A stretch of DNA of 64,000 nt from Sphaerisporangium krabiense (GTDB lineage Bacteria > Actinomycetota > Actinomycetes > Streptosporangiales > Streptosporangiaceae), in the NCBI RefSeq assembly GCF_014200435.1, contig NZ_JACHBR010000002.1:982501-1046500 (forward strand). Direction: 5' to 3'. The notes under the pieces are model-generated. The model did not search any database. It had not been told where the DNA came from and saw only the letters and a list, made by a program, of their open reading frames with translations. Position 1 is the first letter of the stretch. Each line of letters opens with the position of its first letter. The position numbers and the translations under genes are program-made. Below are positions 31,567 through 39,623 of the stretch, piece after piece.

Positions 31567-31588
31567 CCGAGAAGAGGAAGCCTCCGCG

Positions 31589-32293
31589 ATGGCCACCTAC
31601 GTCCTCGTCCACGGCGCGGCGTCCGACTCCTGGTACTGGCACCTGGTCGCCCCGGAACTGCGGGCGCGCGGCCACGACGTCGTGGCGCCGGACCTGCCGT
31701 GCGGCGACGACGCGGCCGGCTTCCCCGAGTACGCCGACACGGTCGTGGCGGCGATCGGCGACCGCGTCGCCTCCGGCGCCGACCTGATCCTGGTCGCGCA
31801 GTCGCTCGCCGGGTTCACCGCCCCGCTGGTGTGCGAGCGGGTCCCGGTGCGCCTGCTGGTGATGCTCGCCGCCATGGTGCCCGCCCCGGGGGAGTCCGCC
31901 GGCGACTGGTGGGGCAACACCGGGCAGCCGCAGGCCGCGCGCGAGCTTGCCGAGCGCGAGGGCCGTTCCGTGGAGTCCGGCGAGGCCGTCACCTTCCTGC
32001 ACGATGTCCCGCCCGCCGTCGCCGGCGAACTGCTGTCCAGGCCTTCGCCCGGCCAGTCCGGCACGCCGTTCGCCGCGCCGTGGCCGCTGGACGCCTGGCC
32101 GCGGGTGCCGACCCGCTTCCTGCTCTGCCGGGACGACCGGCTGTTCCCCGCGCCGTTCATGCGGCGGGTCGTCCGGGAGCGCCTCGGCATCGTCCCCGAC
32201 GAGATGGACGGCGGCCACCTGCCCGCGCTCGCCCGTCCCAAGGAGCTCACCGAGCGTCTGGAGGCCTACCGTGAGGACGTGGGGCCGCGCTGA
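31589..32293 (+). CDS. Alpha/beta-fold hydrolase (esterase-like)
   Basis: The 234-residue product starts MATYVLVHGAASDSWYWHLVAPEL, an oxyanion-loop opening of the MhpC/hydroxynitrile-lyase-like group. Nucleophile Ser lies in LILVAQSLAGFTAPLV near residue 71, the acid in FLLCRDDRLFPAPF, and the base in MDGGHLPALARPKEL near residue 212. The triad is complete. The substrate is unknown. AGAGGAAG precedes the ATG. It is probably regulated by the divergent HxlR protein, whose lipid-type domain hints at a hydrophobic substrate or inducer, though this is only inference. Confidence 0.9.
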   Translation: MATYVLVHGAASDSWYWHLVAPELRARGHDVVAPDLPCGDDAAGFPEYADTVVAAIGDRVASGADLILVAQSLAGFTAPLVCERVPVRLLVMLAAMVPAPGESAGDWWGNTGQPQAARELAEREGRSVESGEAVTFLHDVPPAVAGELLSRPSPGQSGTPFAAPWPLDAWPRVPTRFLLCRDDRLFPAPFMRRVVRERLGIVPDEMDGGHLPALARPKELTERLEAYREDVGPR

Positions 32294-32433
32294 GCCGCCC
32301 CGACCCCAGAGACACCCCTATCGGGCCGGGCACGGGGAACGCGGCGCGTGTCCGGCCTGATATCTAGCGTAAGGAAATCGAGCTACGCAAGGACGGCGCC
32401 GCGCCCCGGTGCCGGCCGACCACGGAGGTCCAC

Positions 32434-32946
32434 ATGGAGGATTACGGCGTCACCGGAGCGCGGGTGGACCTGGAGGTCACCGTCGACCTGCCCCCCGACC
32501 GCGTCTGGGAGCTCATCACGTCGGTGTCCCGCATCGGCGACTGGAGCCCGGAGTGCCGGTTCGAGGGCTGGGTCGGCGAGGACGGCCCCGTGCTGCCCGG
32601 CACGCGCTTCGAGGCGCGTAACCGCAGGCAGGACATGGAATGGACGGTCACCTGTGAGGTGACGGAGGCGGAGCGGCCCACCACGTTCGCCTGGGTGGTC
32701 CTCGACCCGAAGGGCGACCCCGACGCCCCCTCGTCGCACTGGCGCTACGACCTGCGGCCCGGCGACGCCCCCGGGCAGACCGTCGTGCGCCACGGCTTCG
32801 AGCACGGCGCCGGCCACAGCGGCCTGCGCGACATCATCGCCCGCGATCCCGAGCACGCCTCCGCCATCCTCGCGGGCCGCCTCCAGGAACTGCGCGCGCA
32901 CATGACCCAGACCCTGGGGGCCATGACCCTGACCCCGGCCTCCTGA
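32434..32946 (+). CDS. SRPBCC (START-like) family protein
   Basis: The 170-residue product has the polyketide-cyclase/START-like pattern: RVDLEVTVDLPPDRVWELITSVSRIGDWSPEC near the N-terminus, a central GTRFEARNRRQDMEWTVTCEVTEAERPTTFAWVV, then strands and a long C-terminal helix LAGRLQELRAHMTQTLGAM. Such helix-grip proteins bind a hydrophobic ligand. ATG at 32434 follows GGAGG. Upstream, GCGTA and TACGC lie as inverted arms 12 bases apart near 32369-32390, a weak operator candidate. A perfect terminator follows at 32957-32984. Confidence 0.88.
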   Translation: MEDYGVTGARVDLEVTVDLPPDRVWELITSVSRIGDWSPECRFEGWVGEDGPVLPGTRFEARNRRQDMEWTVTCEVTEAERPTTFAWVVLDPKGDPDAPSSHWRYDLRPGDAPGQTVVRHGFEHGAGHSGLRDIIARDPEHASAILAGRLQELRAHMTQTLGAMTLTPAS

Positions 32947-32956
32947 CCCGCGCGCC

Positions 32957-32984
32957 CTTGCCGGAGGCCATCCCCTCCGGCAAG
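32957..32984. terminator. Terminator hairpin
   Basis: CTTGCCGGAGG (32957-32967) pairs perfectly with CCTCCGGCAAG (32974-32984) around a CCATCC loop, 11 bp after the SRPBCC stop. Confidence 0.78.
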
Positions 32985-33038
32985 GTTCCACGGTGAGATG
33001 ACCGCCCTGCTCGTGGGCGACCACGGGCGTCCACATCG

Positions 33039-33296
33039 TCCCGTGGCGTCGAGCTCGTCGAGCACCCAGAAGGCGACCTCGACGGGGTGAGGCTGGATGC
33101 CCGGCCCCCGCAGATCGGGCTCCAGCGCGTTGCCGAGGCCGCCGTCGGAGTTCTGGTGGACCCGGAGAGCGCCGAGCGCGCGCGAGCGCGACCCGTCCCG
33201 GAGCGGCGCCGCGAACCGCGAGCGGTCGATCAGGCGGGCGTCACGCTCCAGGTGTCTCTCGGCCGAGGCGAGCGCCTCGGGGGTCACCGTCTTCAT
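33039..33296 (-). pseudogene. Truncated gene, prenyltransferase-like alpha-toroid fragment
   Basis: The reverse strand from ATG 33296 reads MKTVTPEALASAERHLERDA and continues through ALGALRVHQNSDGGLGNALEPDLRGPGIQPHPVEVAFWVLDELDATG. This is the N-terminal 86 residues of a protein family that I recall as about 300 residues, with repeated QNxDGGxG-type alpha-toroid motifs. After that the frame abruptly turns into Arg/Trp/Ser-rich nonsense running antisense into the SRPBCC gene, without any matching domain. The 3' two-thirds of the gene is therefore missing, replaced by the SRPBCC gene and its terminator. A small functional remnant is unlikely. Confidence 0.7.
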
Positions 33297-33356
33297 GCCG
33301 GCGACCATACGGGTCCCCACCGACAATTCCGGTCCGGCCGACCTCGGCCGCGGGTT

Positions 33357-35087
33357 TCACTCCAGGGACTTGAGGAACCTCGCGGCCACCGGGGCGGCCA
33401 CCTGGCCGCCGGCGCCGCCGTTGCGCACCAGGACGGCGAACGCCAGGGAGCCGCGGTAGCCGACGAACCAGGCGTGCGCCGCGGCGCCGGAGACCTCGGC
33501 GGTGCCCGTCTTGCCCGCGGTGCCCGGCGGGAGCCCGGCCCGCGCGGCGGTGCCCTCGGTGACCACGGCGGCCATCATCGTGCGTAGACCGGCGGCGATC
33601 CCCTGGTCCAGGGGCGCCTCGGGGGCGCCGCGCCCGGCGTCCGGCCTGATCACCGCCTGGCGCCAGGCGCCGCCCGCCACCGCCGCCGCGACCTCCGCCA
33701 TGCACAGCGGGCTGGCCTGCACCGAGTTCTGCCCGATGGCGTCGGCGCCGAGCCCGTCGGCGTCCCGGGAGTCTCCGATCCTGCAGGAGCTCAGCCCCGG
33801 CTTCTCGCGGAAGCCGAAACGGTCGGCGGCCTCGGCGCGCAGCCGTCCGTCGCCCAGCCGCTCGTAGGCCTGCCGCACGAAGGTGGTGTTGCAGGACAGG
33901 GCGAAGGCCTTGGTCAGCGAGATGTCGCCGTGGTCGGCGCCGCCGTCGTTGGTGAAGCGGCGCGCGTTGGGGATGGTGTATGCGCCGGGGCAGGCCACCG
34001 TGGAGCCGGGGCCGAGGCCGGCGCGCAGCAGCGCCGCGGCGGTGACGATCTTGAACGCCGATCCGGGCGGGTACAGGCCGTTGAAGGCCCCCTTGCCGCC
34101 GAGGGTGTCCGCCACCGCGCGGATCTCGCCGCTCGGCACGTCCACGGCCACCAGAGCCGCGGGACGCCCCACGCCTTCCAGCGCCCGCGCCGCGGCGGCC
34201 TGGACCGGGCCCGAGATCGTCGTCCTCTCCTGGGCGGAGGCGGGCGGCGCCGACGACAGCAGCACCCGGCCCGAGGGCCGCTCCTCCAGCCGCAGCTCGG
34301 TGACCGCGCCGTCCAGCCCGGCGAAGTAGTCGCCCGCCTTGCTGTCCGCGGGGAAGGGCTTGCCCTCCCGGGTGAGCGCGGCGGGACGCCGCACCTTGTT
34401 CTCCACGAGGCGCACGGAACCGCCGTCCTTCAGCGCGGGGTGCAGGACCTCAGGCGACCAGAGCACCTTCCACGCCCCGGCGCGCACGCCGAGGCGCAGC
34501 ACCGAGGAGAACGGCCACGAGCCGAGCCCGGCCACCTGGCGGACGCCCTGGAACGGCATCTCGGCCGTCTCGGCGCCCTGCCGGACGAGCGGCCCGGGGG
34601 AGAGCGACAGGGCGGTGACGCGCAGGTCGCGCGTGAAGGCGCGGTGCCGCTCGGCGAGGTCGGCCGGCGGGTCGGCGACGGTGCCGCGCATGGCGGTGTA
34701 GTCGCCCTTGAGCCAGGCGCCGAAGAACCGCGCCGCCACGGGCTCGGGCCCCTCCGTCCCGGCGGGCGCGGACGTCGCGGGCGTGACGGCGGGAGCGCCC
34801 GTCGCCGCGAGCGGCTGCCCGGGGACCGAGGGCGCGGGGACCGGCGGGAACGTCCCGGCGTCCGGCACCGGCGGCGCGGACACCGCGGGCTCGGACACCG
34901 CCGGCGCGGGGGCCGCGGGCGTGGGGGAACCCGCGGCGGCGCGCGAGGCGTCGCGCGCCGGAGGTTCCACCGGGCCGGGGGAGCCGAGGAGCATGTACAC
35001 GGCGCCGAAGGCGACCATGACGATCACGAGGCCCACCATGACCTGGGGCCATTTGGCGCGGAGGCCGCCGCCTCCCGGCACGCTCAT
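33357..35087 (-). CDS. Penicillin-binding protein with NTF2-like (MecA_N) domain
   Basis: The 576-residue class B PBP-like protein has a transmembrane anchor (KWPQVMVGLVIVMVAFGAVYMLLG), a Pro/Ala-rich stalk to about residue 110, and an NTF2-like MecA_N domain (VAARFFGAWLKGDYTAMRGTV onward). A dimerisation segment and the transpeptidase domain follow: SxxK in PPGSAFKIV near residue 342, SxN as SCN in ALSCNTTF, and KTG in TAGKTGTAEV near residue 526. It cross-links peptidoglycan outside the membrane. ATG at 35087 is chosen; a GTG at 35099 is also possible. It is not next to division or elongation genes, so its exact role, perhaps in sporulation or resistance, is open. Confidence 0.9.
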   Translation of the reverse strand: MSVPGGGGLRAKWPQVMVGLVIVMVAFGAVYMLLGSPGPVEPPARDASRAAAGSPTPAAPAPAVSEPAVSAPPVPDAGTFPPVPAPSVPGQPLAATGAPAVTPATSAPAGTEGPEPVAARFFGAWLKGDYTAMRGTVADPPADLAERHRAFTRDLRVTALSLSPGPLVRQGAETAEMPFQGVRQVAGLGSWPFSSVLRLGVRAGAWKVLWSPEVLHPALKDGGSVRLVENKVRRPAALTREGKPFPADSKAGDYFAGLDGAVTELRLEERPSGRVLLSSAPPASAQERTTISGPVQAAAARALEGVGRPAALVAVDVPSGEIRAVADTLGGKGAFNGLYPPGSAFKIVTAAALLRAGLGPGSTVACPGAYTIPNARRFTNDGGADHGDISLTKAFALSCNTTFVRQAYERLGDGRLRAEAADRFGFREKPGLSSCRIGDSRDADGLGADAIGQNSVQASPLCMAEVAAAVAGGAWRQAVIRPDAGRGAPEAPLDQGIAAGLRTMMAAVVTEGTAARAGLPPGTAGKTGTAEVSGAAAHAWFVGYRGSLAFAVLVRNGGAGGQVAAPVAARFLKSLE

Positions 35088-35254
35088 CGAAAAGCCCACC
35101 CGTTTCCCATCGAGACAGATGCTAAATGAGACGACCGCGCGGGGTGCCTGGTTGTGGTGAATTCGGCGTTCTGTCCGCCCCCGTATTCGGAATGACCGTC
35201 ACGCAGGGTATTCCGCGGCGGCCCGTACGTGAGCGGCGGGCCTGCCGGCGGGTT

Positions 35255-35764
35255 TCATGGGCCGGGCGCGGGAGTGCCGTACGGCCAGATGCACTGGTCG
35301 AGATAGCCGAGCACGTGCAATTTATGGACGCTCGGATAATGGGCGACCGCCAGCCAATATCCCTCCCGGCCCGGATATATCCTCCAGCCGCCGCCGTGGC
35401 GTTCCACCCGGGCCGCCCTGGCCCGCCAGTGCGCCACCACGGCCGCCTGGAAGCGTTCGATCTCGCGCCGTGAGACGTTCCGCGTGGACGCGGTGTACAG
35501 CACGCCGGGTTCGATCCGCCCGGTCGTCCCGGCCCCGAACATCTCCGTCCCGCAGTCGGAGGGGGACTCCTCGTAGGTCTCGTCCGGGGTGCGGACGAGC
35601 GCGAGCCCGCCGGGGGGAGCGGCACGGAAGGTCTCCTGCAGGTAGCTTTCGATGCGCGCCTGGGCCTGCGCCTTGGTCATCGTGTGATCGGGCGCCCCGC
35701 ATCCCGGCGCCAGAGAGAGCACCGCCGCCGCCGTGGCGGCCCAGCCGCCCGCCCGCGACCTCAT
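35255..35764 (-). CDS. Lipoprotein, function unknown
   Basis: The 169-residue product has a signal sequence and lipobox (MRSRAGGWAATAAAVLSLAPGC, Cys about residue 22). The mature part starts TMTKAQAQARIESYLQETF and contains EMFGAGTTGRIEPGVLYTAS and RFQAAVVAHWRARAARVERHGGGWRIYPGREGYWLAVAHYP. This resembles the many small actinobacterial lipoproteins with no known activity. ATG at 35764 follows a GGGGCGGGG tract. The next gene on the same strand is the PBP, 168 bp away. Confidence 0.8.
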   Translation of the reverse strand: MRSRAGGWAATAAAVLSLAPGCGAPDHTMTKAQAQARIESYLQETFRAAPPGGLALVRTPDETYEESPSDCGTEMFGAGTTGRIEPGVLYTASTRNVSRREIERFQAAVVAHWRARAARVERHGGGWRIYPGREGYWLAVAHYPSVHKLHVLGYLDQCIWPYGTPAPGP

Positions 35765-36196
35765 CGCGGCCCCGCCCCGGCTCCGTACGCGCCGGCCCAT
35801 TCCTCACGGCCGCGCCCCGCCGTGGACGGCCTCACTCGTAAGCCGGCCGGCATACCGCCCTCGTTCATCGCTCCCCATTTCGAGAAAGGTCCGGGAAACG
35901 TGTTTCTCCCGGCCCGAAAACCCGGACGCCTGAGGATTCGAGCCCCCGCCTCGTCGGCCTCGTGGAGCTTTTGACTACCGTGGCCCGTCATTGGTTCCAC
36001 CGGATATTTCCCTCGTGTCCGGTGAATCGGGGCGGCCTAGGGCGCTCCGCGGACGCGGTGCCGCCGAGCCGACACTCCGGGCACCGAGGGAGGCGACGAC
36101 CCTGACCGCCCGGGCTCGGGCATGGAACACTGTTGTCTGCCGCACGGCCGACACGCCGGTCCGCGGCGTCGCGACGCGGAAGGCGGGTGATGGGCC
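35765..36196. other. Divergent intergenic region with a GAAAC-GT-GTTTC palindrome
   Basis: No gene is evident in these 432 bases between the lipoprotein and PP2C genes. Around 35893 the A/T-richer sequence GGGAAACGTGTTTCTCCC contains the palindrome GAAAC-GT-GTTTC, a possible regulator site. Confidence 0.4.
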
Positions 36197-37828
36197 ATGG
36201 GCGGAGGTGACTCCGTCTTTCACGCCACCTCCGTGACCACGTCCACCGGCCGCCCGGCCGCACCGCCGGCCAAGCCCGTGCCCCCTGTGCCCGCCGCGCC
36301 GCACGCGCGCGACGCCGCGGAGGCCGTGGCGCTCGTGCAGGCCGTGCTGGACGGGGTCCCGGCGCAGGCCGCCTGGTCGGTGCCCGTCCACGACGGGGAC
36401 GGCGAGATCGTCGACTTCGAGCTGCGCGCCGCGAGCCCGCAGGCCAGGGACATCCACGGCCGCGTCGGCAAGGATCTGATCGGCGTCCGCGTCACCGCCG
36501 CCTACCCCTCGGTCAGGGACACCGAGCTGTGGCGCAGCTACCTGCGGGTCATGAGCACGGGCGAGCCCGAGGAGGTCGCCCGCTACCAGCACGTCGAGAC
36601 GATCGAGGGCCTGCCGCACCGCTCCGTCTTCACCGTCAGGGCCACCCGGGTCCTCGGCGGCCTGCTCGCCGCCTGGATCTGCGACGACGAGAAGGACCGC
36701 CTGGTCACCCGCCTCGGGCACACCGAACGCCTGGCCAACCTGGGCTGGGGGCACTGGAACCTGGTCACCGGCGAGGTCGAGTGGTCCCCGCAGCTCTACG
36801 CCCTCCTCGGCAGGGACCCGGCCGACGGGCCGCTGGACCCGAGCGGCTACCGCGCCATCACCCATCCCGACGACCTGCCGGTCATCGACGACGCGCTCGC
36901 CGCCCTCCGCCTCGCCGACTCGCCGTGCGAGTTCGAGGTGCGGGTGCGCGCCGGCGGCGAGGTGCGGCTGGTCCGCGCCGTGGTCGAGGTCAGCAGGGAC
37001 GGCGCCGGCCGTCCCACCGAGGTCCACGGCCTGATCCAGGACGTCACCGACTGGCGGAGCACCGCCGACCAGCTCGCCGTGGCCAGGCGCCTGCTCGCGG
37101 AGGAGTCACGGCTGACCGCCGAGCTGCAGCACATCATCATGCCGGTGCAGGAGGACTTCCTCACGCTGCCCGGCCTGCGGGTCGGGGTCCGCTACGACGC
37201 CGCGGCCGCCGCGCCGCTCGGCGGCGACTGGTACCAGGCCCTCCCGCTGGACGGCGACGAGGTGCTGCTCGCGGTCGGGGACGTCGCGGGAAGCGGCCTG
37301 CCCGCCGCCTCGGCGATGGCCAAGCTCCGTCACGCGATCACCGGCCTGGCCTTCGCCCAACAGCGCCCGGACGAGATCCTCGTGGCGCTGAACCGCCTGC
37401 TGCGCCGCCTGCGCCCCGACGTCCTCGCCACGGCCGTCGTCGCCCGCTTCCGCCCGCGGGACCGCACGCTGACGTTCACGCACGCGGGCCACCCGCCCAT
37501 GCTGCTGGTCCGGGGCCACACGGTGCGCAGGCTCCTGCACCCCGGGGTGCTGCTCGGCGTCTTCGACGACGTCGAGTACACCCCCGCGACCGTGCGGCTG
37601 GAACAGGGCGACATGCTGGTCATGTTCACCGACGGCCTGATCGAGCTCCCCGGCCGCGACCTGTTCGAGGGGCTGGACGAGCTGGCGGCGACGATCGCCG
37701 AGGTCATCGCCGCCCGGCCGCCCGACCGGCTGGCGGCGGTGATGGACGCGATGGTGCCGAGCAACACCGGCGACGACACCTGCATCCTGGTCGCCGAGCT
37801 GACCCCCGCCACATCGGAGGCGGTCTGA
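36197..37828 (+). CDS. PAS-domain PP2C (RsbU/SpoIIE-type) serine phosphatase
   Basis: A 543-residue protein. Residues 45-165 look like a first PAS/GAF-type sensor (WSVPVHDGDGEIVDFELRAASP). Residues 165-285 form a second PAS (LANLGWGHWNLVTGEVEWSPQLYALLGRDP...YRAITHPDDLP), with a short coiled linker. The SpoIIE phosphatase runs from about 300 to the end: LPGLRVGVRYDAAAAAPLGGDWYQALPLDGDEVLLAVGDVAGSGLPAA, then THAGHPPMLLV and VMFTDGLIELPGRD, with metal-binding Asp residues. It dephosphorylates a STAS anti-anti-sigma factor. The STAS gene overlaps its stop (TGATG), so this is a coupled partner-switch pair. The signal sensed by the PAS domains is unknown. Confidence 0.92.
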   Translation: MGGGDSVFHATSVTTSTGRPAAPPAKPVPPVPAAPHARDAAEAVALVQAVLDGVPAQAAWSVPVHDGDGEIVDFELRAASPQARDIHGRVGKDLIGVRVTAAYPSVRDTELWRSYLRVMSTGEPEEVARYQHVETIEGLPHRSVFTVRATRVLGGLLAAWICDDEKDRLVTRLGHTERLANLGWGHWNLVTGEVEWSPQLYALLGRDPADGPLDPSGYRAITHPDDLPVIDDALAALRLADSPCEFEVRVRAGGEVRLVRAVVEVSRDGAGRPTEVHGLIQDVTDWRSTADQLAVARRLLAEESRLTAELQHIIMPVQEDFLTLPGLRVGVRYDAAAAAPLGGDWYQALPLDGDEVLLAVGDVAGSGLPAASAMAKLRHAITGLAFAQQRPDEILVALNRLLRRLRPDVLATAVVARFRPRDRTLTFTHAGHPPMLLVRGHTVRRLLHPGVLLGVFDDVEYTPATVRLEQGDMLVMFTDGLIELPGRDLFEGLDELAATIAEVIAARPPDRLAAVMDAMVPSNTGDDTCILVAELTPATSEAV

Positions 37829-38196
37829 TGACCGAACCCCGCCTCGCGACCGCCGCGTCGTTCAGCGCCGTGAGCCGGGCGGGCGCCGGCGTGCTGACGA
37901 TCCGGGGGCGGCTCGACTTCACCACCGAGCGGCGCGCCACCGAGTTCCTCGACCGGGCGTTCGCCCGGTTCGGCCCGAACCTGGTGCTGAACCTGCTGGA
38001 GGTGGACTTCCTGGACTCCCGGGCCACGGGCCTGATCGTCTCCTGCTGGCGGCGCGCCGCGGACGCGGGCGGGCGGCTGGCGCTGGTCGCGGTCGAGCAG
38101 GGCTCGGCGCGGGTGCTGTGGATCACCGGGATCGCCGGCCGGGTGCCGGTCTTCCCCACCGTCGAGGAGGCCCTCGCGGGCGCGCCGCCCGCCTGA
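37828..38196 (+). CDS. STAS-domain anti-anti-sigma factor, partner of the PP2C phosphatase
   Basis: The 122-residue STAS protein has the core GVLTIRGRLDFTTERRATEFLDRAFARFGPNLVLNLLEVDFLDSRATGLIVSCWRRA. The phosphorylatable position in FLDSRATG is Ser followed by Arg, not the usual DSSG, so the exact acceptor is less certain. Its ATG overlaps the phosphatase stop. It would be dephosphorylated by that phosphatase and then bind an anti-sigma kinase, not encoded here. It ends three bases before the convergent TIR gene. Confidence 0.88.
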   Translation: MTEPRLATAASFSAVSRAGAGVLTIRGRLDFTTERRATEFLDRAFARFGPNLVLNLLEVDFLDSRATGLIVSCWRRAADAGGRLALVAVEQGSARVLWITGIAGRVPVFPTVEEALAGAPPA

Positions 38197-38199
38197 CGG

Positions 38200-39246
38200 T
38201 CAGCCGGTCCCCAGCGCGGCGTGACGCTCGCGCACCTCGGCCCAGCGCCGCCGGTGGAACGTCACGGTCCCGTGCACCAGGCCCGCCAGCTCCACGCTCA
38301 GATCGCCGTCCAGCCCCGCGTACAGGTCGTCCAGGGCGGCGTCCCCGTCCGGGTGCGGAGCGTCGCCGGCCGTGAGCTCCCCGGTCGGCAGGCAGCGCAG
38401 CACGGCGCGGGCGAACGCCTCCAGGCGCGAGGGCAGACCGGCGCCGGGCAGGGCCTCGGCCGCCGCGGTGATCCTCTCCCGCACCGGCGCGTACTCCAGG
38501 CGCAGCCGCCGCAGCTCGGCGGCCACCTCATGGACGCGGCGCGGGAAGCGCGGCGTCTCCTCCTCCCACGCCTCGGGCACCCGGGCGGCCAGGGACTCCA
38601 GCACGCGCAGGTACCCCTTGTGGACGGCGTGAAGGTCGGCGAACAACGGCTCCAGGCCCTCCGGCGCGACCGGCGGGGACGCCAGGATCTCGCGTAATCG
38701 GTCGGCGGCCTCCCGCGTCGCGGCGGCCGAGCCGATCTCGGGCATGCCGCTGCGGACGATGCGCGCCCGCAGCCGCGCGACGTCCGTCTCCCAGGAATTC
38801 CGGCGCAGCTCGATTCCCTCCAGCGACGCGAGCGGCTTCAGCCCAGGCGACTTCGGGAAATCATTCGGCCGCAGGGCGCGCGCCCCGTCCACATAGACCG
38901 GAATCACCGCCACGGGCGCGTTCAACGCCGATTCACACACGCGCCGGACGTGGTCGCCGGGCAGGTCGACGCGCCGCCGCCCCTCCCCGTCCGCGAGCCA
39001 CCGCACACCGATCATGACGATCACCACGGCGGAGCGTTCCAAAGTCGCGATGACCTGGGCGGACTCCGGCGCGACCTCCTCGGCGGCGGCGGCGCCGTCC
39101 CCGGCCGGGGAGGGGGCGAGGTGGACGTGGCGCGGGCCGAAGACCTGGCGCAGTTCACGCGCGAGCGCGACGGACGTTTCCCCGGTGTCGTCGGCGCGAT
39201 GGCTGATGAGAATCAGCGGATCGAGTGTTCCGGAAGGGGCGGGCAT
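38200..39246 (-). CDS. TIR-domain protein with unknown C-terminal helical domain
   Basis: The 348-residue product opens DPLILISHRADDTGETSVALARELRQVFG, a TIR betaA/alphaA pattern (IxISHRxDD), with AVVIVMIGVRWL as a later strand, HVRRVCESALNAPVAVIPVYVDGARAL and the closing LASLEGIELRRNSWETDVARL, residues 10-160. Glu105 in RRVCESAL occupies the position of the NADase catalytic Glu in other bacterial TIR proteins. Residues 175-345 form a largely helical region with no recognised motif. TIR proteins of this layout can be immune effectors that deplete NAD, or signalling adaptors. The gene is next to two tRNA genes, a common landing place for islands, but no integrase is visible. Confidence 0.8.
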   Translation of the reverse strand: MPAPSGTLDPLILISHRADDTGETSVALARELRQVFGPRHVHLAPSPAGDGAAAAEEVAPESAQVIATLERSAVVIVMIGVRWLADGEGRRRVDLPGDHVRRVCESALNAPVAVIPVYVDGARALRPNDFPKSPGLKPLASLEGIELRRNSWETDVARLRARIVRSGMPEIGSAAATREAADRLREILASPPVAPEGLEPLFADLHAVHKGYLRVLESLAARVPEAWEEETPRFPRRVHEVAAELRRLRLEYAPVRERITAAAEALPGAGLPSRLEAFARAVLRCLPTGELTAGDAPHPDGDAALDDLYAGLDGDLSVELAGLVHGTVTFHRRRWAEVRERHAALGTG

Positions 39247-39393
39247 GCGACATACGTTACCGTCGCCATGATTTTCCGACCGGTATCGAGAAAAGGCGAA
39301 ATTTCACTGTTCTGCGCCGGGAATTTTCCGGAATTCGGCCGTTCCGCGACCGCGCGCGACCCCGGCGGAACGGAGCCGCCGGGGCGCGGAAGA

Positions 39394-39468
39394 TGGTGGG
39401 CGATACTGGGATTGAACCAGTGACCTCTACCGTGTCAAGGTAGCGCTCTCCCACTGAGCTAATCGCCC
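39394..39468 (-). tRNA. tRNA-Val (GAC)
   Basis: On the reverse strand a 75-base cloverleaf begins GGGCGAT (39468) and pairs with ATCGCCC at 39398-39404. The anticodon loop is CTTGACACG with anticodon GAC. The T arm reads GGTTCAATCCC. Discriminator A and the CCA end are encoded (39394-39396 is TGG on the + strand). Confidence 0.93.
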
Positions 39469-39483
39469 TCGATGAGGGATCAG

Positions 39484-39556
39484 AGCGGACGACGGGATTC
39501 GAACCCGCGACCCTCACCTTGGCAAGGTGATGCTCTACCAGCTGAGCCACGTCCGC
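39484..39556 (-). tRNA. tRNA-Gly (GCC)
   Basis: On the reverse strand a 73-base tRNA begins GCGGACG (39556) and pairs with CGTCCGC (39485-39491). The anticodon loop is CTTGCCAAG, anticodon GCC; the D arm is GGCTCAGCTGGTAGAGC and the T arm GGGTTCGAATCCC. Unlike the tRNA-Val, no CCA is encoded. It lies 15 bp upstream of tRNA-Val, and both are probably co-transcribed. Confidence 0.93.
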
Positions 39557-39623
39557 GTGCCCCGCCCCTGGCCACCGCCCGGGGGGACGACACGAGACTC
39601 TAGCGGGTTTTCCCCGCGCGTGC

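Noticed and set aside
39257-39550. Open frame MAQLVEHHLAKVRVAGSNPV across the tRNA genes
   Set aside because: This is the well-known spurious peptide read from antisense of tRNA genes; both tRNAs are intact and no ribosome binding site or protein family supports it.
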